Assembly (NCBI GenBank): GCA_009668205.1
Contig: WJYM01000010.1
Coordinates: 1 to 64,000 of the forward strand
Reading direction: 5' to 3'
Length of the DNA: 64,000 bases
Source: Enterobacteriaceae bacterium RIT691
Lineage (GTDB): Bacteria > Pseudomonadota > Gammaproteobacteria > Enterobacterales > Enterobacteriaceae
Both the position numbers and the translations under genes were made by a program. Under the pieces are notes generated by a model that saw only the letters and a program-made list of their open reading frames with translations, was not told the origin of the DNA and made no database searches. Shown here piece after piece: positions 26,105-35,096 of this stretch (its first letter is position 1; every line of letters starts with the position of its first letter).

Positions 26105-27016
26105 TTACTCCGGTTCCTGCAACCACTCTTTATTCAACGTCTCACTGTCTCCCAGATACTCCAGCAGCCAGCTTAATGCCGGTGACATATCGTTTTGTTG
26201 CCACGTCAGGCAGCATGCCGCATCCGGAAACGGGTTTTCCAGTTCCAGTGCCACCCAATCCCCATTGTCCAGCCAGGGGCGAGCAAAATGCGCAGGGACC
26301 ATCCCGACACATAATCCCGCAGACAGGCAGGTGGCAGACGACTCCCAGTCCGGTACCACGACCCGCTTTTGGTTATCCAACAGCCAGGTGATGCGTTTGG
26401 GCAATGAGCGGGAAGTGTCCTCACGGACCAGGGAAGGCCAGTTGCGCAACACGTCATCGCTCAGTGGCCCCTGCACCTTCGCGAGAGGATGATGCTTTGC
26501 CACCACGCAATGCCAGCTCAGCATGCCCATATCGCGAAAGGCGTAGCGCCCCCCCACGGGAATGGCCTGGGTCGCACCAATCGCCAGCTCCACACGGCCA
26601 TCCGACAGGGCATCCCATACGCCGTTGAAAACTTCCTGAAAGACGCACAGCTCGACGTCCTGGAAATGACGATAGAAATCAACAATCAGCTGCCGCGTCC
26701 GCTCCGGACGAACAATATTGTCGACCGCAATGGCCAGACTGCCGCGCCAGCCGTTGGCAATCTGCTGACACTGCTGACGGGTGATCTGCATTTTTTTGAT
26801 AACAGAGCGCCCTTCTTTCAAAAACCAGACCCCTGCCGGGGTTAATTCTACGTCACGGTGCCGCCGTTCAAACAGCGGAACGGCCAGCCACTCTTCCAAC
26901 TGCCTGACGGTGTAACTGACCGCAGAAGGGACACGGTGTAGCTCCTGGGCCGCTGCGCTAAAGCTGCCATTCCGGGCAACAGCATCAACCACTTCCAGTG
27001 AATATTCAGACCACAT
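26105..27016 (-). CDS. punR: LysR-type regulator PunR (YdhB)
   Basis: Transcription factor that in E. coli activates the purine nucleoside transporter gene punC next to it. The N-terminal winged helix (about 1-60) has VDAVARNGSFSAAAQEL and SAVSYTVRQLE. The effector domain (about 90-295) includes LAIAVDNIVRPERTRQ. The start giving MWSEYSLEVV (303 residues) is chosen for its fit to the LysR N-terminus; a longer reading adds a Cys-rich non-homologous stretch. It is divergent from punC over 111 bases. Confidence 0.93.
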   Translation of the reverse strand: MWSEYSLEVVDAVARNGSFSAAAQELHRVPSAVSYTVRQLEEWLAVPLFERRHRDVELTPAGVWFLKEGRSVIKKMQITRQQCQQIANGWRGSLAIAVDNIVRPERTRQLIVDFYRHFQDVELCVFQEVFNGVWDALSDGRVELAIGATQAIPVGGRYAFRDMGMLSWHCVVAKHHPLAKVQGPLSDDVLRNWPSLVREDTSRSLPKRITWLLDNQKRVVVPDWESSATCLSAGLCVGMVPAHFARPWLDNGDWVALELENPFPDAACCLTWQQNDMSPALSWLLEYLGDSETLNKEWLQEPE

Positions 27017-27017
27017 G

Positions 27018-27031
27018 TTTTGCCTGCAAAA
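27018..27031. promoter_or_regulatory. Inverted repeat at the punR start
   Basis: TTTTGC-CT-GCAAAA lies one base upstream of the punR ATG on its non-coding side and covers its ribosome site. It is a candidate autoregulatory site. I have no direct evidence for the bound protein. Confidence 0.35.
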
Positions 27032-27127
27032 TTTTTGAACCCACCCGACAAATATTAGCGTTTCACAAGCCAGTTTGCACTCCCTACACTCTGCAGCCAA
27101 TCTACCTGCAATGAAAAAGAGAACACT

Positions 27128-28312
27128 ATGCAACCTGGGAAAGGATTTTTATGCTGGCTGGCTGGCCTGAGCGTATTAGGATTTCTGGCAACCGATATGT
27201 ATCTGCCCGCTTTTGCTGCCATCCAGACTGATTTACAGACCCCGGCCGCGGCGGTAAGCGCCAGCCTGAGCCTGTTCCTGGCAGGCTTTGCCTTTGCTCA
27301 GTTGCTGTGGGGACCGCTTTCTGACCGATATGGCCGTAAACCTGTTTTACTGACCGGGCTTTTCATCTTCGCTATTGGCTGCCTGGGCATGCTCTGGGTC
27401 CGTGATGCGACCACCCTGCTGGTGCTGCGTTTCATTCAGGCGGTGGGCGTGTGCGCCGCCGCCGTGACCTGGCAGGCGATGGTGACAGATTATTATCCGG
27501 CACAGCGTACCAACCGTATTTTCGCTACCATCATGCCTCTGGTAGGCCTGTCTCCGGCGCTGGCACCGCTGCTGGGCAGTTGGATCCTGCACCACTTTGA
27601 CTGGCAGGCCATTTTTGCCACGCTGTTTGGTATTACGCTGCTGCTGATGCTGCCTGCACTGCGCCTGAAAAAACCGGTGAAACAATATCACCAGGATGAA
27701 ACGCCGTTAACCTTTATGGCCCTGCTCCGTTCCCGCGATTATCGTGGCAACGTCCTGATCTATGCTGCCTGCTCCGCCAGTTTCTTCGCCTGGCTTACGG
27801 GTTCGCCGTTTATTCTCAATGCGATGGGGTATGGCCCAACCGTGATTGGCCTGAGCTATGTGCCGCAGACCATTGCGTTCCTCATTGGGGGTTATGGCTG
27901 TCGCTCCGCGCTGCAAAAATGGCAGGGACGACAGATGCTGCCGTGGCTGTTACTAGCCTTCGCCATCAGCGTCGGGGCGACCTTCGCCGTGGGCCTGACC
28001 GCAGGCAGTTCTCTGACCACCCTGCTGATTCCGTTCTGCTTTATGGCGATGGCTAACGGTGCCATTTATCCTATCGTCGTCGCTCAGGCGCTGAAACCTT
28101 TCCCGCAGGCCACCGGTCGTGCCGCCGCATTACAGAATACGCTGCAGTTGGGGCTTTGCTTCGTCGCAAGCCTGGTGGTGTCGACGCTGATTGCGACACC
28201 GCTGCTGACGACCACCAGCGTGATGCTGGTCACTGTCGTTCTGGCAGGCTGTGGCTACCGGATGCAATACGTCGCCCAGCGTGAGCAAACCACGCTTGAA
28301 TCACAAGCCTGA
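27128..28312 (+). CDS. punC: Purine nucleoside MFS transporter PunC (YdhC)
   Basis: Inner-membrane transporter of the Bcr/CflA subfamily with 12 helices over 394 residues. The motif A loop [17 protein letters not shown] follows helix 2 and the D1-type [12 protein letters not shown] is near the N-terminus. E. coli YdhC is reported to move purines and purine nucleosides and to be activated by PunR. The divergent layout with punR is conserved. Confidence 0.93.
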   Translation: MQPGKGFLCWLAGLSVLGFLATDMYLPAFAAIQTDLQTPAAAVSASLSLFLAGFAFAQLLWGPLSDRYGRKPVLLTGLFIFAIGCLGMLWVRDATTLLVLRFIQAVGVCAAAVTWQAMVTDYYPAQRTNRIFATIMPLVGLSPALAPLLGSWILHHFDWQAIFATLFGITLLLMLPALRLKKPVKQYHQDETPLTFMALLRSRDYRGNVLIYAACSASFFAWLTGSPFILNAMGYGPTVIGLSYVPQTIAFLIGGYGCRSALQKWQGRQMLPWLLLAFAISVGATFAVGLTAGSSLTTLLIPFCFMAMANGAIYPIVVAQALKPFPQATGRAAALQNTLQLGLCFVASLVVSTLIATPLLTTTSVMLVTVVLAGCGYRMQYVAQREQTTLESQA

Positions 28313-28613
28313 TTGCCCCTGCAATTATGTTAATAAAGGGTAATTAGCTCGCTATCAATTTTTTATTGAATCACGGATTTTAGCGGCCTATACTTGATCC
28401 GGTATGAGATAAATACGATAAATATTAGCGATTAACGGAGGAATGGATCTCCTCCGTTTTACCAAGGAAGGCCTTTCGGCAAGGGTTATCTCCCTTCCTC
28501 TTTTCTACGTCGGATAGCAAATTCACGGAACTGCCGTGAGAGTTCTCACATAACCCAAAAAAGCGTCTACGCTGTTTTAAGGTTCTGATCACAAGCCGCG
28601 TGATGGAGAAGCT
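28313..28613 (+). promoter_or_regulatory. cfa leader with two tandem hairpins
   Basis: A 300-base untranslated region. Hairpin A is AACGGAGG / CCTCCGTT (28434-28441 with 28451-28458) followed by TTTT. Hairpin B is AGGAAGG / CCTTCCT (28465-28471 with 28493-28499), has a small inner stem, and is followed by CTCTTTTCT. In E. coli the long cfa leader is a target of Hfq-dependent sRNAs such as RydC, and a sigma-S promoter lies close to the gene. Which promoter lies where cannot be settled here. Confidence 0.5.
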
Positions 28614-29762
28614 ATGAGTACATCGTGTATAGAAGAAGTTAGTATTCCGGATGACGACTGGTCGCGCATTGTCGGCGAGCTGCTAAGCCGGGCGGGTGTG
28701 GGCATTAATGGTCCTGCCCCCAGCGATATTCGGGTTAACAATCCCCTCTTTTTTAAGCGTGTTTTGCAAGAGGGTTCCCTGGGGCTCGGGGAAAGTTATA
28801 TGGACGGTTGGTGGGAATGCGACCGTCTGGATATGTTCTTCCAGAAAGTCCTGCGGGCCGGTCTGGAAAGCCAACTCCCTCACCATCTGAAAGATACGCT
28901 GCGCATCGCCAGCGCCCGTCTGTTTAATCTGCAAAGTAAAAAACGTGCCTGGATAGTCGGCAAAGAGCATTACGATCTTGGCAATGACCTGTTCACGCGT
29001 ATGCTCGACCCGTTCATGCAGTATTCCTGCGCCTACTGGAAAGATGCCGAAGATCTGGAGCAGGCACAACAGCATAAGCTGGATCTTATCTGCCAGAAAC
29101 TGCGACTGGAACCCGGGATGCGGGTGCTGGATATCGGCTGCGGCTGGGGAGGACTGGCGTACTATATGGCCAAAAACTACGGCGTCAGCGTGGTGGGAGT
29201 CACTATCTCTGCCGAACAGCAGAAGCTTGCTCAGGCGCGTTGTGAAGGGCTGAACGTGCAAATTCTGTTGCAGGACTATCGGGATTTGCAGGATCAGTTC
29301 GACCGGATTGTTTCCGTCGGCATGTTTGAGCACGTGGGGCCGAAAAACTACGCCACCTACTTCAACGTAGTTGATAGAAATTTGAAACCGGAAGGGTTAT
29401 TTCTGCTGCATACCATTGGCTCCAAAAAAACCGACCACAACGTCGATCCGTGGATCAGCAAGTATATCTTCCCGAACGGTTGCCTCCCGTCGGTGCGCCA
29501 GATAGCAGACGCCAGCGAGCCTCACTTCGTGATGGAAGACTGGCACAACTTTGGCGCAGATTACGACACCACCCTGATGGCATGGCACTCACGTTTTCTC
29601 AGCACCTGGCCCGAAATTGCCGATAACTATTCAGAACGTTTCAAAAGGATGTTCTGTTATTACCTGAATGCCTGCGCTGGCGCGTTCAGAGCACGGGACA
29701 TTCATCTCTGGCAGGTGGTTTTTTCTCGTGGTGCCGAAGGGGGGCTGCGGGTCGCCCGTTAA
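28614..29762 (+). CDS. cfa: Cyclopropane-fatty-acyl-phospholipid synthase
   Basis: Transfers a methylene group from S-adenosylmethionine to double bonds of membrane phospholipid acyl chains in stationary phase and acid stress. The SAM-binding loop VLDIGCGWGG is at residues 171-180. EHYDLGNDLF, GMFEHVGPKNY and the C-terminal FKRMFCYYLNACAGAFRARD are family signatures. The 382-residue length matches E. coli. A bidirectional terminator separates it from convergent ribE. Confidence 0.98.
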   Translation: MSTSCIEEVSIPDDDWSRIVGELLSRAGVGINGPAPSDIRVNNPLFFKRVLQEGSLGLGESYMDGWWECDRLDMFFQKVLRAGLESQLPHHLKDTLRIASARLFNLQSKKRAWIVGKEHYDLGNDLFTRMLDPFMQYSCAYWKDAEDLEQAQQHKLDLICQKLRLEPGMRVLDIGCGWGGLAYYMAKNYGVSVVGVTISAEQQKLAQARCEGLNVQILLQDYRDLQDQFDRIVSVGMFEHVGPKNYATYFNVVDRNLKPEGLFLLHTIGSKKTDHNVDPWISKYIFPNGCLPSVRQIADASEPHFVMEDWHNFGADYDTTLMAWHSRFLSTWPEIADNYSERFKRMFCYYLNACAGAFRARDIHLWQVVFSRGAEGGLRVAR

Positions 29763-29774
29763 TGTTTGAATTGA

Positions 29775-29799
29775 AAACCCCGGCGAGCCGGGGTTTTTT
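29775..29799. terminator. Bidirectional terminator between cfa and ribE
   Basis: CCCCGGC-GA-GCCGGGG stem flanked by AAAA and TTTTTT. Confidence 0.88.
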
Positions 29800-29805
29800 A
29801 TTCTT

Positions 29806-30447
29806 TTATTCGTCAGCGTCGGGCTGTTGCGCCGCGGCTTCTTTTGCGGCCATCACGCGTTCAACGGTATCAACAACGGCCTGCGTTTGCGGGTCGATTT
29901 CGATATTCACTTTATCGCCAAGACGCTTTTTACCCAGCGTAGTACGCTCCAGCGTCTCCGGAATCAAATGCACACAAAAACGGGTCGGCGTCACTTCGCC
30001 TACGGTCAGGCTGATCCCGTCTACGCCGATGAATCCTTTGTACAGGATGTATTTCATCAGCTGCGAGTCCTGCACTTTAAACCAGATCTGGCGATTGTTC
30101 TCAGAGGTCAGAATTTTGGTTACATCTGCGGTCGTCATGATATGACCAGACATCAGATGTCCGCCAATTTCATCGTTGAAACGGGCCGCGCGTTCAACAT
30201 TGACCACGTCCCCTTCTTTCAGCTCCCCCAGGTTGGTAATACGCAGGGTCTCTTTCATTAAGTCGAAGCTGATAAGGTTGCCATTGATTTCTGTTACCGT
30301 GAGGCAGCAGCCGTTGTGGGCAACGGAAGCACCGGTTTCGATGCCATCGAGCATATGCGTTGGCATTTCAACCACATGCGTGCGAAAGTTTGGTTTTTCA
30401 TCGATAGACACGATTCTCGCCGTGCCCTGAACGATACCAGTAAACAT
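29806..30447 (-). CDS. ribE: Riboflavin synthase alpha chain
   Basis: Converts two 6,7-dimethyl-8-ribityllumazines to riboflavin plus the pyrimidinedione. Two tandem lumazine-binding barrels are visible: the first starts [10 protein letters not shown] with GCCLTV, and the second has the matching HIMTTADV and [11 protein letters not shown]. The 213-residue length is normal. E. coli literature also calls it ribC. It is divergent from mdtK. Confidence 0.97.
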   Translation of the reverse strand: MFTGIVQGTARIVSIDEKPNFRTHVVEMPTHMLDGIETGASVAHNGCCLTVTEINGNLISFDLMKETLRITNLGELKEGDVVNVERAARFNDEIGGHLMSGHIMTTADVTKILTSENNRQIWFKVQDSQLMKYILYKGFIGVDGISLTVGEVTPTRFCVHLIPETLERTTLGKKRLGDKVNIEIDPQTQAVVDTVERVMAAKEAAAQQPDADE

Positions 30448-30684
30448 GCCATTAACTCCTGTCGCTTACGAGGACGGCCTCATCACCGCCTTTTATACCC
30501 CGCACAATAGCAGTTGCTTTTCAGGGTTACCAGTTCACCCGCATCTCCCCCCTTTTTTTGACTGGCTTAATGGCGATGAGTCGCTACAATATATTCGAAA
30601 ATTCCCCTGCTCTTTCTTTTTGCTGCCAGTTACGGCGGCTTTTTTTAGTCTCTTCCACAATAACAAACATAAATAGGTACTCTC

Positions 30685-32058
30685 GTGCAAAAGTACGTTA
30701 CTGAAGCGCGCCAGCTTCTTTCGCTGGCAATCCCGGTCATCCTCGCGCAGGTGGCCCAAACCGCGATGGGCTTCGTCGACACCGTCATGGCCGGTGGTTA
30801 TAGCGCCACCGATATGGCCGCCGTCGCAATTGGTACCTCTATCTGGCTGCCGGCAATTTTGTTCGGACACGGACTTTTATTGGCCCTGACCCCTGTAGTG
30901 GCGCAATTGAATGGTTCCGGTCGTCGCGATCGCATTGGTTATCAAATCCGTCAGGGCTTCTGGCTGGCGGGTATCGTCTCCGTGCTGGTGATGGTGGTGC
31001 TGTGGAACGCCGGTTATATCATTCATGCCATGCACAACATCGACCCGCTATTAGCCGATAAAGCGGTGGGCTATCTGCGTGCTCTGCTGTGGGGTGTACC
31101 GGGCTATCTTTGCTTCCAGGTGTGTCGTAACCAGTGCGAAGGGCTCGCGAAAACCAAACCGGGAATGGTGATGGGGTTCATTGGCCTGCTGGTCAACATT
31201 CCGGTTAACTACGTCTTCATCTATGGTCATTTCGGCATGCCGGAACTGGGCGGTGTCGGCTGTGGTGTGGCGACGGCCGCCGTTTACTGGGTGATGTTTG
31301 CCGCCATGCTCTCCTACGTGAAAAATGCCCGCTCTATGCGTGACATCCGCACGCGCGAAGGCTTCGCCAAACCTGACTTCGCGATTATGAAGCGCCTTGT
31401 GCAGCTCGGTCTGCCCATTGCTTTGGCGTTGTTCTTCGAAGTGACGCTGTTTGCGGTTGTGGCCCTGCTGGTCTCACCACTGGGGATTATCGACGTTGCC
31501 GGACACCAGATTGCCCTTAACTTCAGCTCGCTGATGTTTGTCCTGCCGATGTCGCTGGCCGCTGCCGTGACTATCCGTGTTGGCTTCCGTCTGGGTCAGG
31601 GCTCGACGCTCGATGCGCAGACGGCGGCGTGGACCGGGTTGGGCGTTGGCGTCTGTATGGCCGTAATGACGGCGATTTTCACCGTTACGCTGCGTTCGCA
31701 TATCGCCATGCTTTATAACGACAACCCGGAAGTGGTCACGCTGGCCTCTCACCTGATGCTGTTGGCGGCGGTGTACCAGATCTCCGACTCCATCCAGGTT
31801 ATCGGCAGCGGCATTCTGCGCGGCTATAAAGATACCCGTTCTATCTTCTTTATTACGTTTACCGCCTATTGGGTTCTCGGCCTGCCTTGTGGCTACATTC
31901 TGGCGCTGACCGATCTCGTGGTACCGCGGATGGGCCCGGCAGGCTTCTGGATGGGCTTCATCATTGGATTGACCTCTGCGGCCATTCTGATGATGCTGCG
32001 TATGCGTTTCCTGCAACGTCAGTCGTCAGCCATCATTCTGGCTCGCGCTGCACGATAA
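30685..32058 (+). CDS. mdtK: MATE multidrug efflux pump MdtK (NorM)
   Basis: Sodium- or proton-coupled exporter of fluoroquinolones and other cationic drugs. 457 residues with 12 helices in two related halves. The first half carries [20 protein letters not shown] and the second the matching [18 protein letters not shown]. The length equals E. coli MdtK. ribE and mdtK share a 237-base divergent region. The valine tRNA cluster follows, as in E. coli. Confidence 0.97.
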   Translation: MQKYVTEARQLLSLAIPVILAQVAQTAMGFVDTVMAGGYSATDMAAVAIGTSIWLPAILFGHGLLLALTPVVAQLNGSGRRDRIGYQIRQGFWLAGIVSVLVMVVLWNAGYIIHAMHNIDPLLADKAVGYLRALLWGVPGYLCFQVCRNQCEGLAKTKPGMVMGFIGLLVNIPVNYVFIYGHFGMPELGGVGCGVATAAVYWVMFAAMLSYVKNARSMRDIRTREGFAKPDFAIMKRLVQLGLPIALALFFEVTLFAVVALLVSPLGIIDVAGHQIALNFSSLMFVLPMSLAAAVTIRVGFRLGQGSTLDAQTAAWTGLGVGVCMAVMTAIFTVTLRSHIAMLYNDNPEVVTLASHLMLLAAVYQISDSIQVIGSGILRGYKDTRSIFFITFTAYWVLGLPCGYILALTDLVVPRMGPAGFWMGFIIGLTSAAILMMLRMRFLQRQSSAIILARAAR

Positions 32059-32063
32059 CCGTT

Positions 32064-32090
32064 AGCAGCCGCCCACAGGTGGCTGCTTTC
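32064..32090 (+). terminator. Hairpin after mdtK
   Basis: AGCAGCC / GGCTGCT stem with inner CC/GG pairs, followed by TTCTC and a later TTTT. The T tract is modest. Confidence 0.55.
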
Positions 32091-32195
32091 TCAGCATTTT
32101 GCGCAGTTGTTCCGCAATCGAGTGAAAACAGAAAGAAAAGTGGCAATTGCCTCTTGCCACTTCCCCTCCCTGCCGCTAATATTCGTCCCCGTTGT

Positions 32196-32272
32196 GCGTC
32201 CGTAGCTCAGTTGGTTAGAGCACCACCTTGACATGGTGGGGGTCGGTGGTTCGAGTCCACTCGGACGCACCA
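32196..32272 (+). tRNA. valW: tRNA-Val (GAC), first copy
   Basis: 77 bases with acceptor arms GCGTCCG / CGGACGC and encoded CCA. The anticodon loop CTTGACATG gives anticodon GAC and the T arm reads GGTTCGAGTCC. It is identical to the third copy. Confidence 0.97.
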
Positions 32273-32274
32273 TT

Positions 32275-32351
32275 GCGTTTATAGCTCAGTTGGTTAGAGC
32301 ACCACCTTGACATGGTGGGGGTCGTTGGTTCGAGTCCAATTAAACGCACCA
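32275..32351 (+). tRNA. valV: tRNA-Val (GAC), second copy
   Basis: 77 bases, anticodon GAC. Acceptor arms GCGTTTA / TAAACGC differ from the flanking copies. CCA is encoded. It starts two bases after the first copy, so the cluster is one transcript. It resembles E. coli valV. Confidence 0.96.
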
Positions 32352-32360
32352 TTCTTTTGT

Positions 32361-32437
32361 GCGTCCGTAGCTCAGTTGGTTAGAGCACCACCTTGACATG
32401 GTGGGGGTCGGTGGTTCGAGTCCACTCGGACGCACCA
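32361..32437 (+). tRNA. tRNA-Val (GAC), third copy
   Basis: 77 bases identical to the copy at 32196. E. coli has only two genes at this locus, so this is an extra duplicate. CCA is encoded. Confidence 0.97.
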
Positions 32438-32668
32438 TTCATTTTTGCTGCAACTCCTCACTCTCTTTCTGCTTTCTCGCTTTACTGCATTGTTGTTTAC
32501 TCTGCTGTCTTTCTCATCTTTTCGCCTCAGAGCAGCGATTCTCAGCCCGTTACTGCCGTGACTGCCCTTCAGTAGAACTCTGTCTTGCGGGGGTCTGTGA
32601 CACCTTTGTTCCGGATATCAGCTGCGCCTTAACCGTGCTTCCCTGAGTTCAGCCCCACCCTGGCCATG
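32438..32668. other. Intergenic stretch at the start of the accessory block
   Basis: I see no gene, no convincing attachment-site duplicate beyond the tRNA copies, and no integrase. A T-rich stretch right after the last tRNA may end the tRNA transcript. Confidence 0.3.
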
Positions 32669-32697
32669 AAAAGAAAAGACCATGTTAAGTGGCCTTT
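32669..32697 (-). terminator. Terminator after the LuxR-type gene pair
   Basis: On the minus strand AAAGGCCA / TGGTCTTT (one G-U pair) followed by a T-rich tail, three bases past the stop of the downstream regulator gene. Confidence 0.55.
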
Positions 32698-32700
32698 TAT

Positions 32701-33309
32701 TCAGCTGATCTCACTTTCATCCATGGCCATGATTTTTCTCTTTAACCCGAGGTCATCACGAACGCCGAATTTTTTCATAATATTGCGCTTATGACTGCTC
32801 ACCGTTTTCTGGCTACGGAACATGGCTTCGGCTATCTCCACGCCACTTTTCCCCGAGCGGATAAAGTCCAACACTTTGATTTCAGATTCAGTTAAACAAA
32901 CATCGATTTTCTCGACAGGTTGCTGAGTCATGGATTCCTTTATAAAGGGACTCAAAAAACGTTTGTTACGCATGCAGGACTCGACAATGTCACGAAAATT
33001 AAAGTAATGCTCATCCACGCAGAGAATGGAACAACGACATTCCGCCAGGATCTGGGCGATCATTTTTTTTTGCGCCGCGTGAACCAGGAGCAACATTCTG
33101 GGATTAATGACCGGAAAAGAATCGATATACACGTCTTTGGTTGTTGTTAAATCCAACACATATAAATCAGGCAGGCTATCGGTTTGCTGAGATAAGTTTA
33201 TGGAATAACTCCAGCCTGGATTCGTTCGCGCCAGCTGAGTGAAACCTAATTCCAGAGCGGGATACCAAATTGATTTCGGTGAAAAATAAGTAATATTAAA
33301 GCGAGACAT
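32701..33309 (-). CDS. LuxR-type transcriptional regulator (BglJ/YjjQ-like), second of a pair
   Basis: 202-residue protein. The C-terminal LuxR helix-turn-helix (about 137-190) is clear: LTESEIKVLDFIRSGKSGVE, then FRSQKTVSSHKRNIMKKFGV. The N-terminal 130 residues resemble a degenerate receiver domain without an obvious phospho-acceptor pocket. Size, domain plan and tandem arrangement recall E. coli YjjQ-BglJ, which act with RcsB; this is inference. It starts four bases after the upstream regulator gene. Base composition is more AT-rich than the core genes, suggesting transfer. Confidence 0.8.
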   Translation of the reverse strand: MSRFNITYFSPKSIWYPALELGFTQLARTNPGWSYSINLSQQTDSLPDLYVLDLTTTKDVYIDSFPVINPRMLLLVHAAQKKMIAQILAECRCSILCVDEHYFNFRDIVESCMRNKRFLSPFIKESMTQQPVEKIDVCLTESEIKVLDFIRSGKSGVEIAEAMFRSQKTVSSHKRNIMKKFGVRDDLGLKRKIMAMDESEIS

Positions 33310-33313
33310 TGTA

Positions 33314-33964
33314 TCATCCTTGTTGATAAAGCGAAGAAAGCTGAGTGACTTCAGTCAACAGTTCAAGCCACTGACTATGAGATTCCAGCTCTAACGCTTC
33401 CGAAAGATTATGCTTCCAGGAAAAAATGGTTTTGTAGCTGCACTCCCGTCGCGTTGCCATCTCTTTCGAGTTCAGCCCTGAAGCAAACTGCAGCAAAATA
33501 TCAAGTTCAGTCTGCGTGATGCCTCGGGTGTGCCTGTCGGCCAGATTTTTTCGCCCGGAGAGCACAGGCGTTGCGATGGCCTGCGTTAAGGCTGGCAGTA
33601 AGGTCGTTTCCAGATCGTTTTCACACACCACGTACTGGACGTATAGTGACGACAGCAGTCGACGGATCCAGGGGAAATCCGCTGGAACCCAGACCACCGT
33701 TTTGACCTTCAGCGTTTTTACTCGTCGAATGAACCGTAATAATTCATAAATTGAATGTCCGGCCCCACCGACCCCCAGCAACAGGACTTTATTTTCCGCC
33801 TTTGTTTCGCCAATGCTTTGAATGAGTGTCGGTAATATCTGATGTGACTGAACACGATGATTTTCACGCTCAAGAGTACTGGTCACCAATGTGCGTAACA
33901 TCATTCTGGGCTCATATAAGAAAACCCCAACGTCTTTTAAAGACCCTTGTTTCATAGCATCCAT
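33314..33964 (-). CDS. LuxR-type transcriptional regulator (BglJ/YjjQ-like), first of a pair
   Basis: 216-residue protein. The C-terminal DNA-binding domain (about 145-200) has GITQTELDILLQFASGLNSK and CSYKTIFSWKHNL, a divergent LuxR fold. The N-terminal half has the hydrophobic strand VLLLGVGGAGHSIYELLRF of a receiver-like fold. An in-frame ATG three codons downstream is an equally good start. It is co-oriented with the next regulator at four bases, so the two are almost certainly cotranscribed. Targets are unknown. Confidence 0.77.
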   Translation of the reverse strand: MDAMKQGSLKDVGVFLYEPRMMLRTLVTSTLERENHRVQSHQILPTLIQSIGETKAENKVLLLGVGGAGHSIYELLRFIRRVKTLKVKTVVWVPADFPWIRRLLSSLYVQYVVCENDLETTLLPALTQAIATPVLSGRKNLADRHTRGITQTELDILLQFASGLNSKEMATRRECSYKTIFSWKHNLSEALELESHSQWLELLTEVTQLSSLYQQG

Positions 33965-34287
33965 TCTCAGAAAATGATTAACTTCATCAGATTAAGGGAA
34001 AACAATGGATTTACAATCATGATTAAGGTCCAATAGTGGATCGCTAATTTTTCTGTTCATCAACAGATATAGATTCACCACTTGAATTAATAATGACGTC
34101 AATAGCCCGCTGTTGGCGCTAATTGACTTTTTTACGCCAACGAAACACTTCCATTAAAAAGTTAATACGCCTTAGCGCATTATTTTTAATTTTTTATTCT
34201 GCAAATATTACTTCTAACAGTGAACTCTGTCAGGGGAAGCGTACCGCCAGCGGCGCATCATCAGAACCTCATGCGCCCTCACGTTGG
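33965..34287. other. AT-rich intergenic region upstream of the LuxR pair
   Basis: About 320 bases, clearly richer in A and T than its surroundings, between the 3' end of the YfiH-like gene and the regulator pair. It must contain the regulator promoter, reading leftward. No clear operator was found. Such composition is typical of H-NS-bound regions, but that is inference. Confidence 0.45.
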
Positions 34288-35007
34288 TTATATTTTCTCA
34301 ATCCAGGATATTTGCTGAGTTTTGGTCGCCGGATGATGGGTTCGTCTGCGATAGGAGCCTAATTCGTCCGGTGTGCAGTAGGTGCATTTTTCCAGCACCT
34401 CAATATTTCCCGATGCGATGCCCGCCTGCGCAAGTTGAATCAGACAAAAAGCGGGCAGATCAAACCACTGACCGTCAGCGGCCTGCGCCCGTGCGCTTTT
34501 CGTCGTCGGTTGCTGAGGCACTGAGAAAAACAGGCGATCCCGGTACTCACGCACCGCGTCAGCACCGGGCCCTTGCAGCAAACCGTCGTAAAAAGAGGGA
34601 GAGACTTCGTAGCAACATGCCCGGATGTGTGGGCCAATCGCCACCACGATATCTTCAGCCGCTATCTGCTGTGCGGCAAATGCGGAGACCGCGCGTTCGA
34701 TAACCCCTTGCACGGTTCCTCGCCAACCGGCGTGAACGCTGGCAATGACACGCCCGTCACCCGACGCCATCAACAGCGGTAAGCAGTCGGCCGTCGCAAC
34801 CCCCACTTTTTGACCTGAGACTGAAGTGACCACCCCATCGACGTGTGGCCTTTCGAGCGGCGTATCGGTGAAATGCAGGATTTCCGGGCCATGGACCTGT
34901 TTGATATCCACCATCTGGCTTTTATCAAAAACGGCAGAGTCATGAACATCGAGGAAAACATGTCGGATGCCGGGAATATCGGCAAGTTTGCGGGAGTACC
35001 AGCTCAT
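34288..35007 (-). CDS. YfiH/PgeF-family protein (laccase-domain, DUF152) paralogue
   Basis: The family includes E. coli PgeF (peptidoglycan editing) and enzymes with purine nucleoside phosphorylase or adenosine deaminase activity. Conserved motifs are present: DIKQVHG, ATADCLPLL, VHAGWRGTVQG, IGPHIRACCYEV and the C-terminal CTYCTPDELGSYRR. The zinc/copper ligand Cys and His residues are intact. The ATG at 35007 is preferred because the upstream ATG at 35061 lies in a hairpin arm; neither has a strong ribosome site. E. coli keeps its single yfiH far away next to clpB, so this is probably a second copy. Confidence 0.82.
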   Translation of the reverse strand: MSWYSRKLADIPGIRHVFLDVHDSAVFDKSQMVDIKQVHGPEILHFTDTPLERPHVDGVVTSVSGQKVGVATADCLPLLMASGDGRVIASVHAGWRGTVQGVIERAVSAFAAQQIAAEDIVVAIGPHIRACCYEVSPSFYDGLLQGPGADAVREYRDRLFFSVPQQPTTKSARAQAADGQWFDLPAFCLIQLAQAGIASGNIEVLEKCTYCTPDELGSYRRRTHHPATKTQQISWIEKI

Positions 35008-35052
35008 GGTTATCACTACGTCTTTTGTCGTAATGTATAACCGTAAACCAAC

Positions 35053-35081
35053 GGTGCCCATCCGACAAGCCAGAGGGCACC
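35053..35081 (-). other. Stem-loop between the ABC ATPase gene and the YfiH-like gene
   Basis: GGTGCCC / GGGCACC seven-base stem, without a T run. It may separate the two genes' mRNA levels while leaving them in one transcript. Confidence 0.45.
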
Positions 35082-35096
35082 CCGGGAAGCGAATTC

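Noticed and set aside
32438..32668. Integrative element attached at tRNA-Val
   Set aside because: No integrase, excisionase or displaced tRNA 3' end is visible in the window.
34123..34362. 79-codon frame with a leader-like hydrophobic start in the AT-rich gap
   Set aside because: TTG start without a ribosome site, and it runs antisense into the conserved end of the YfiH-like gene.
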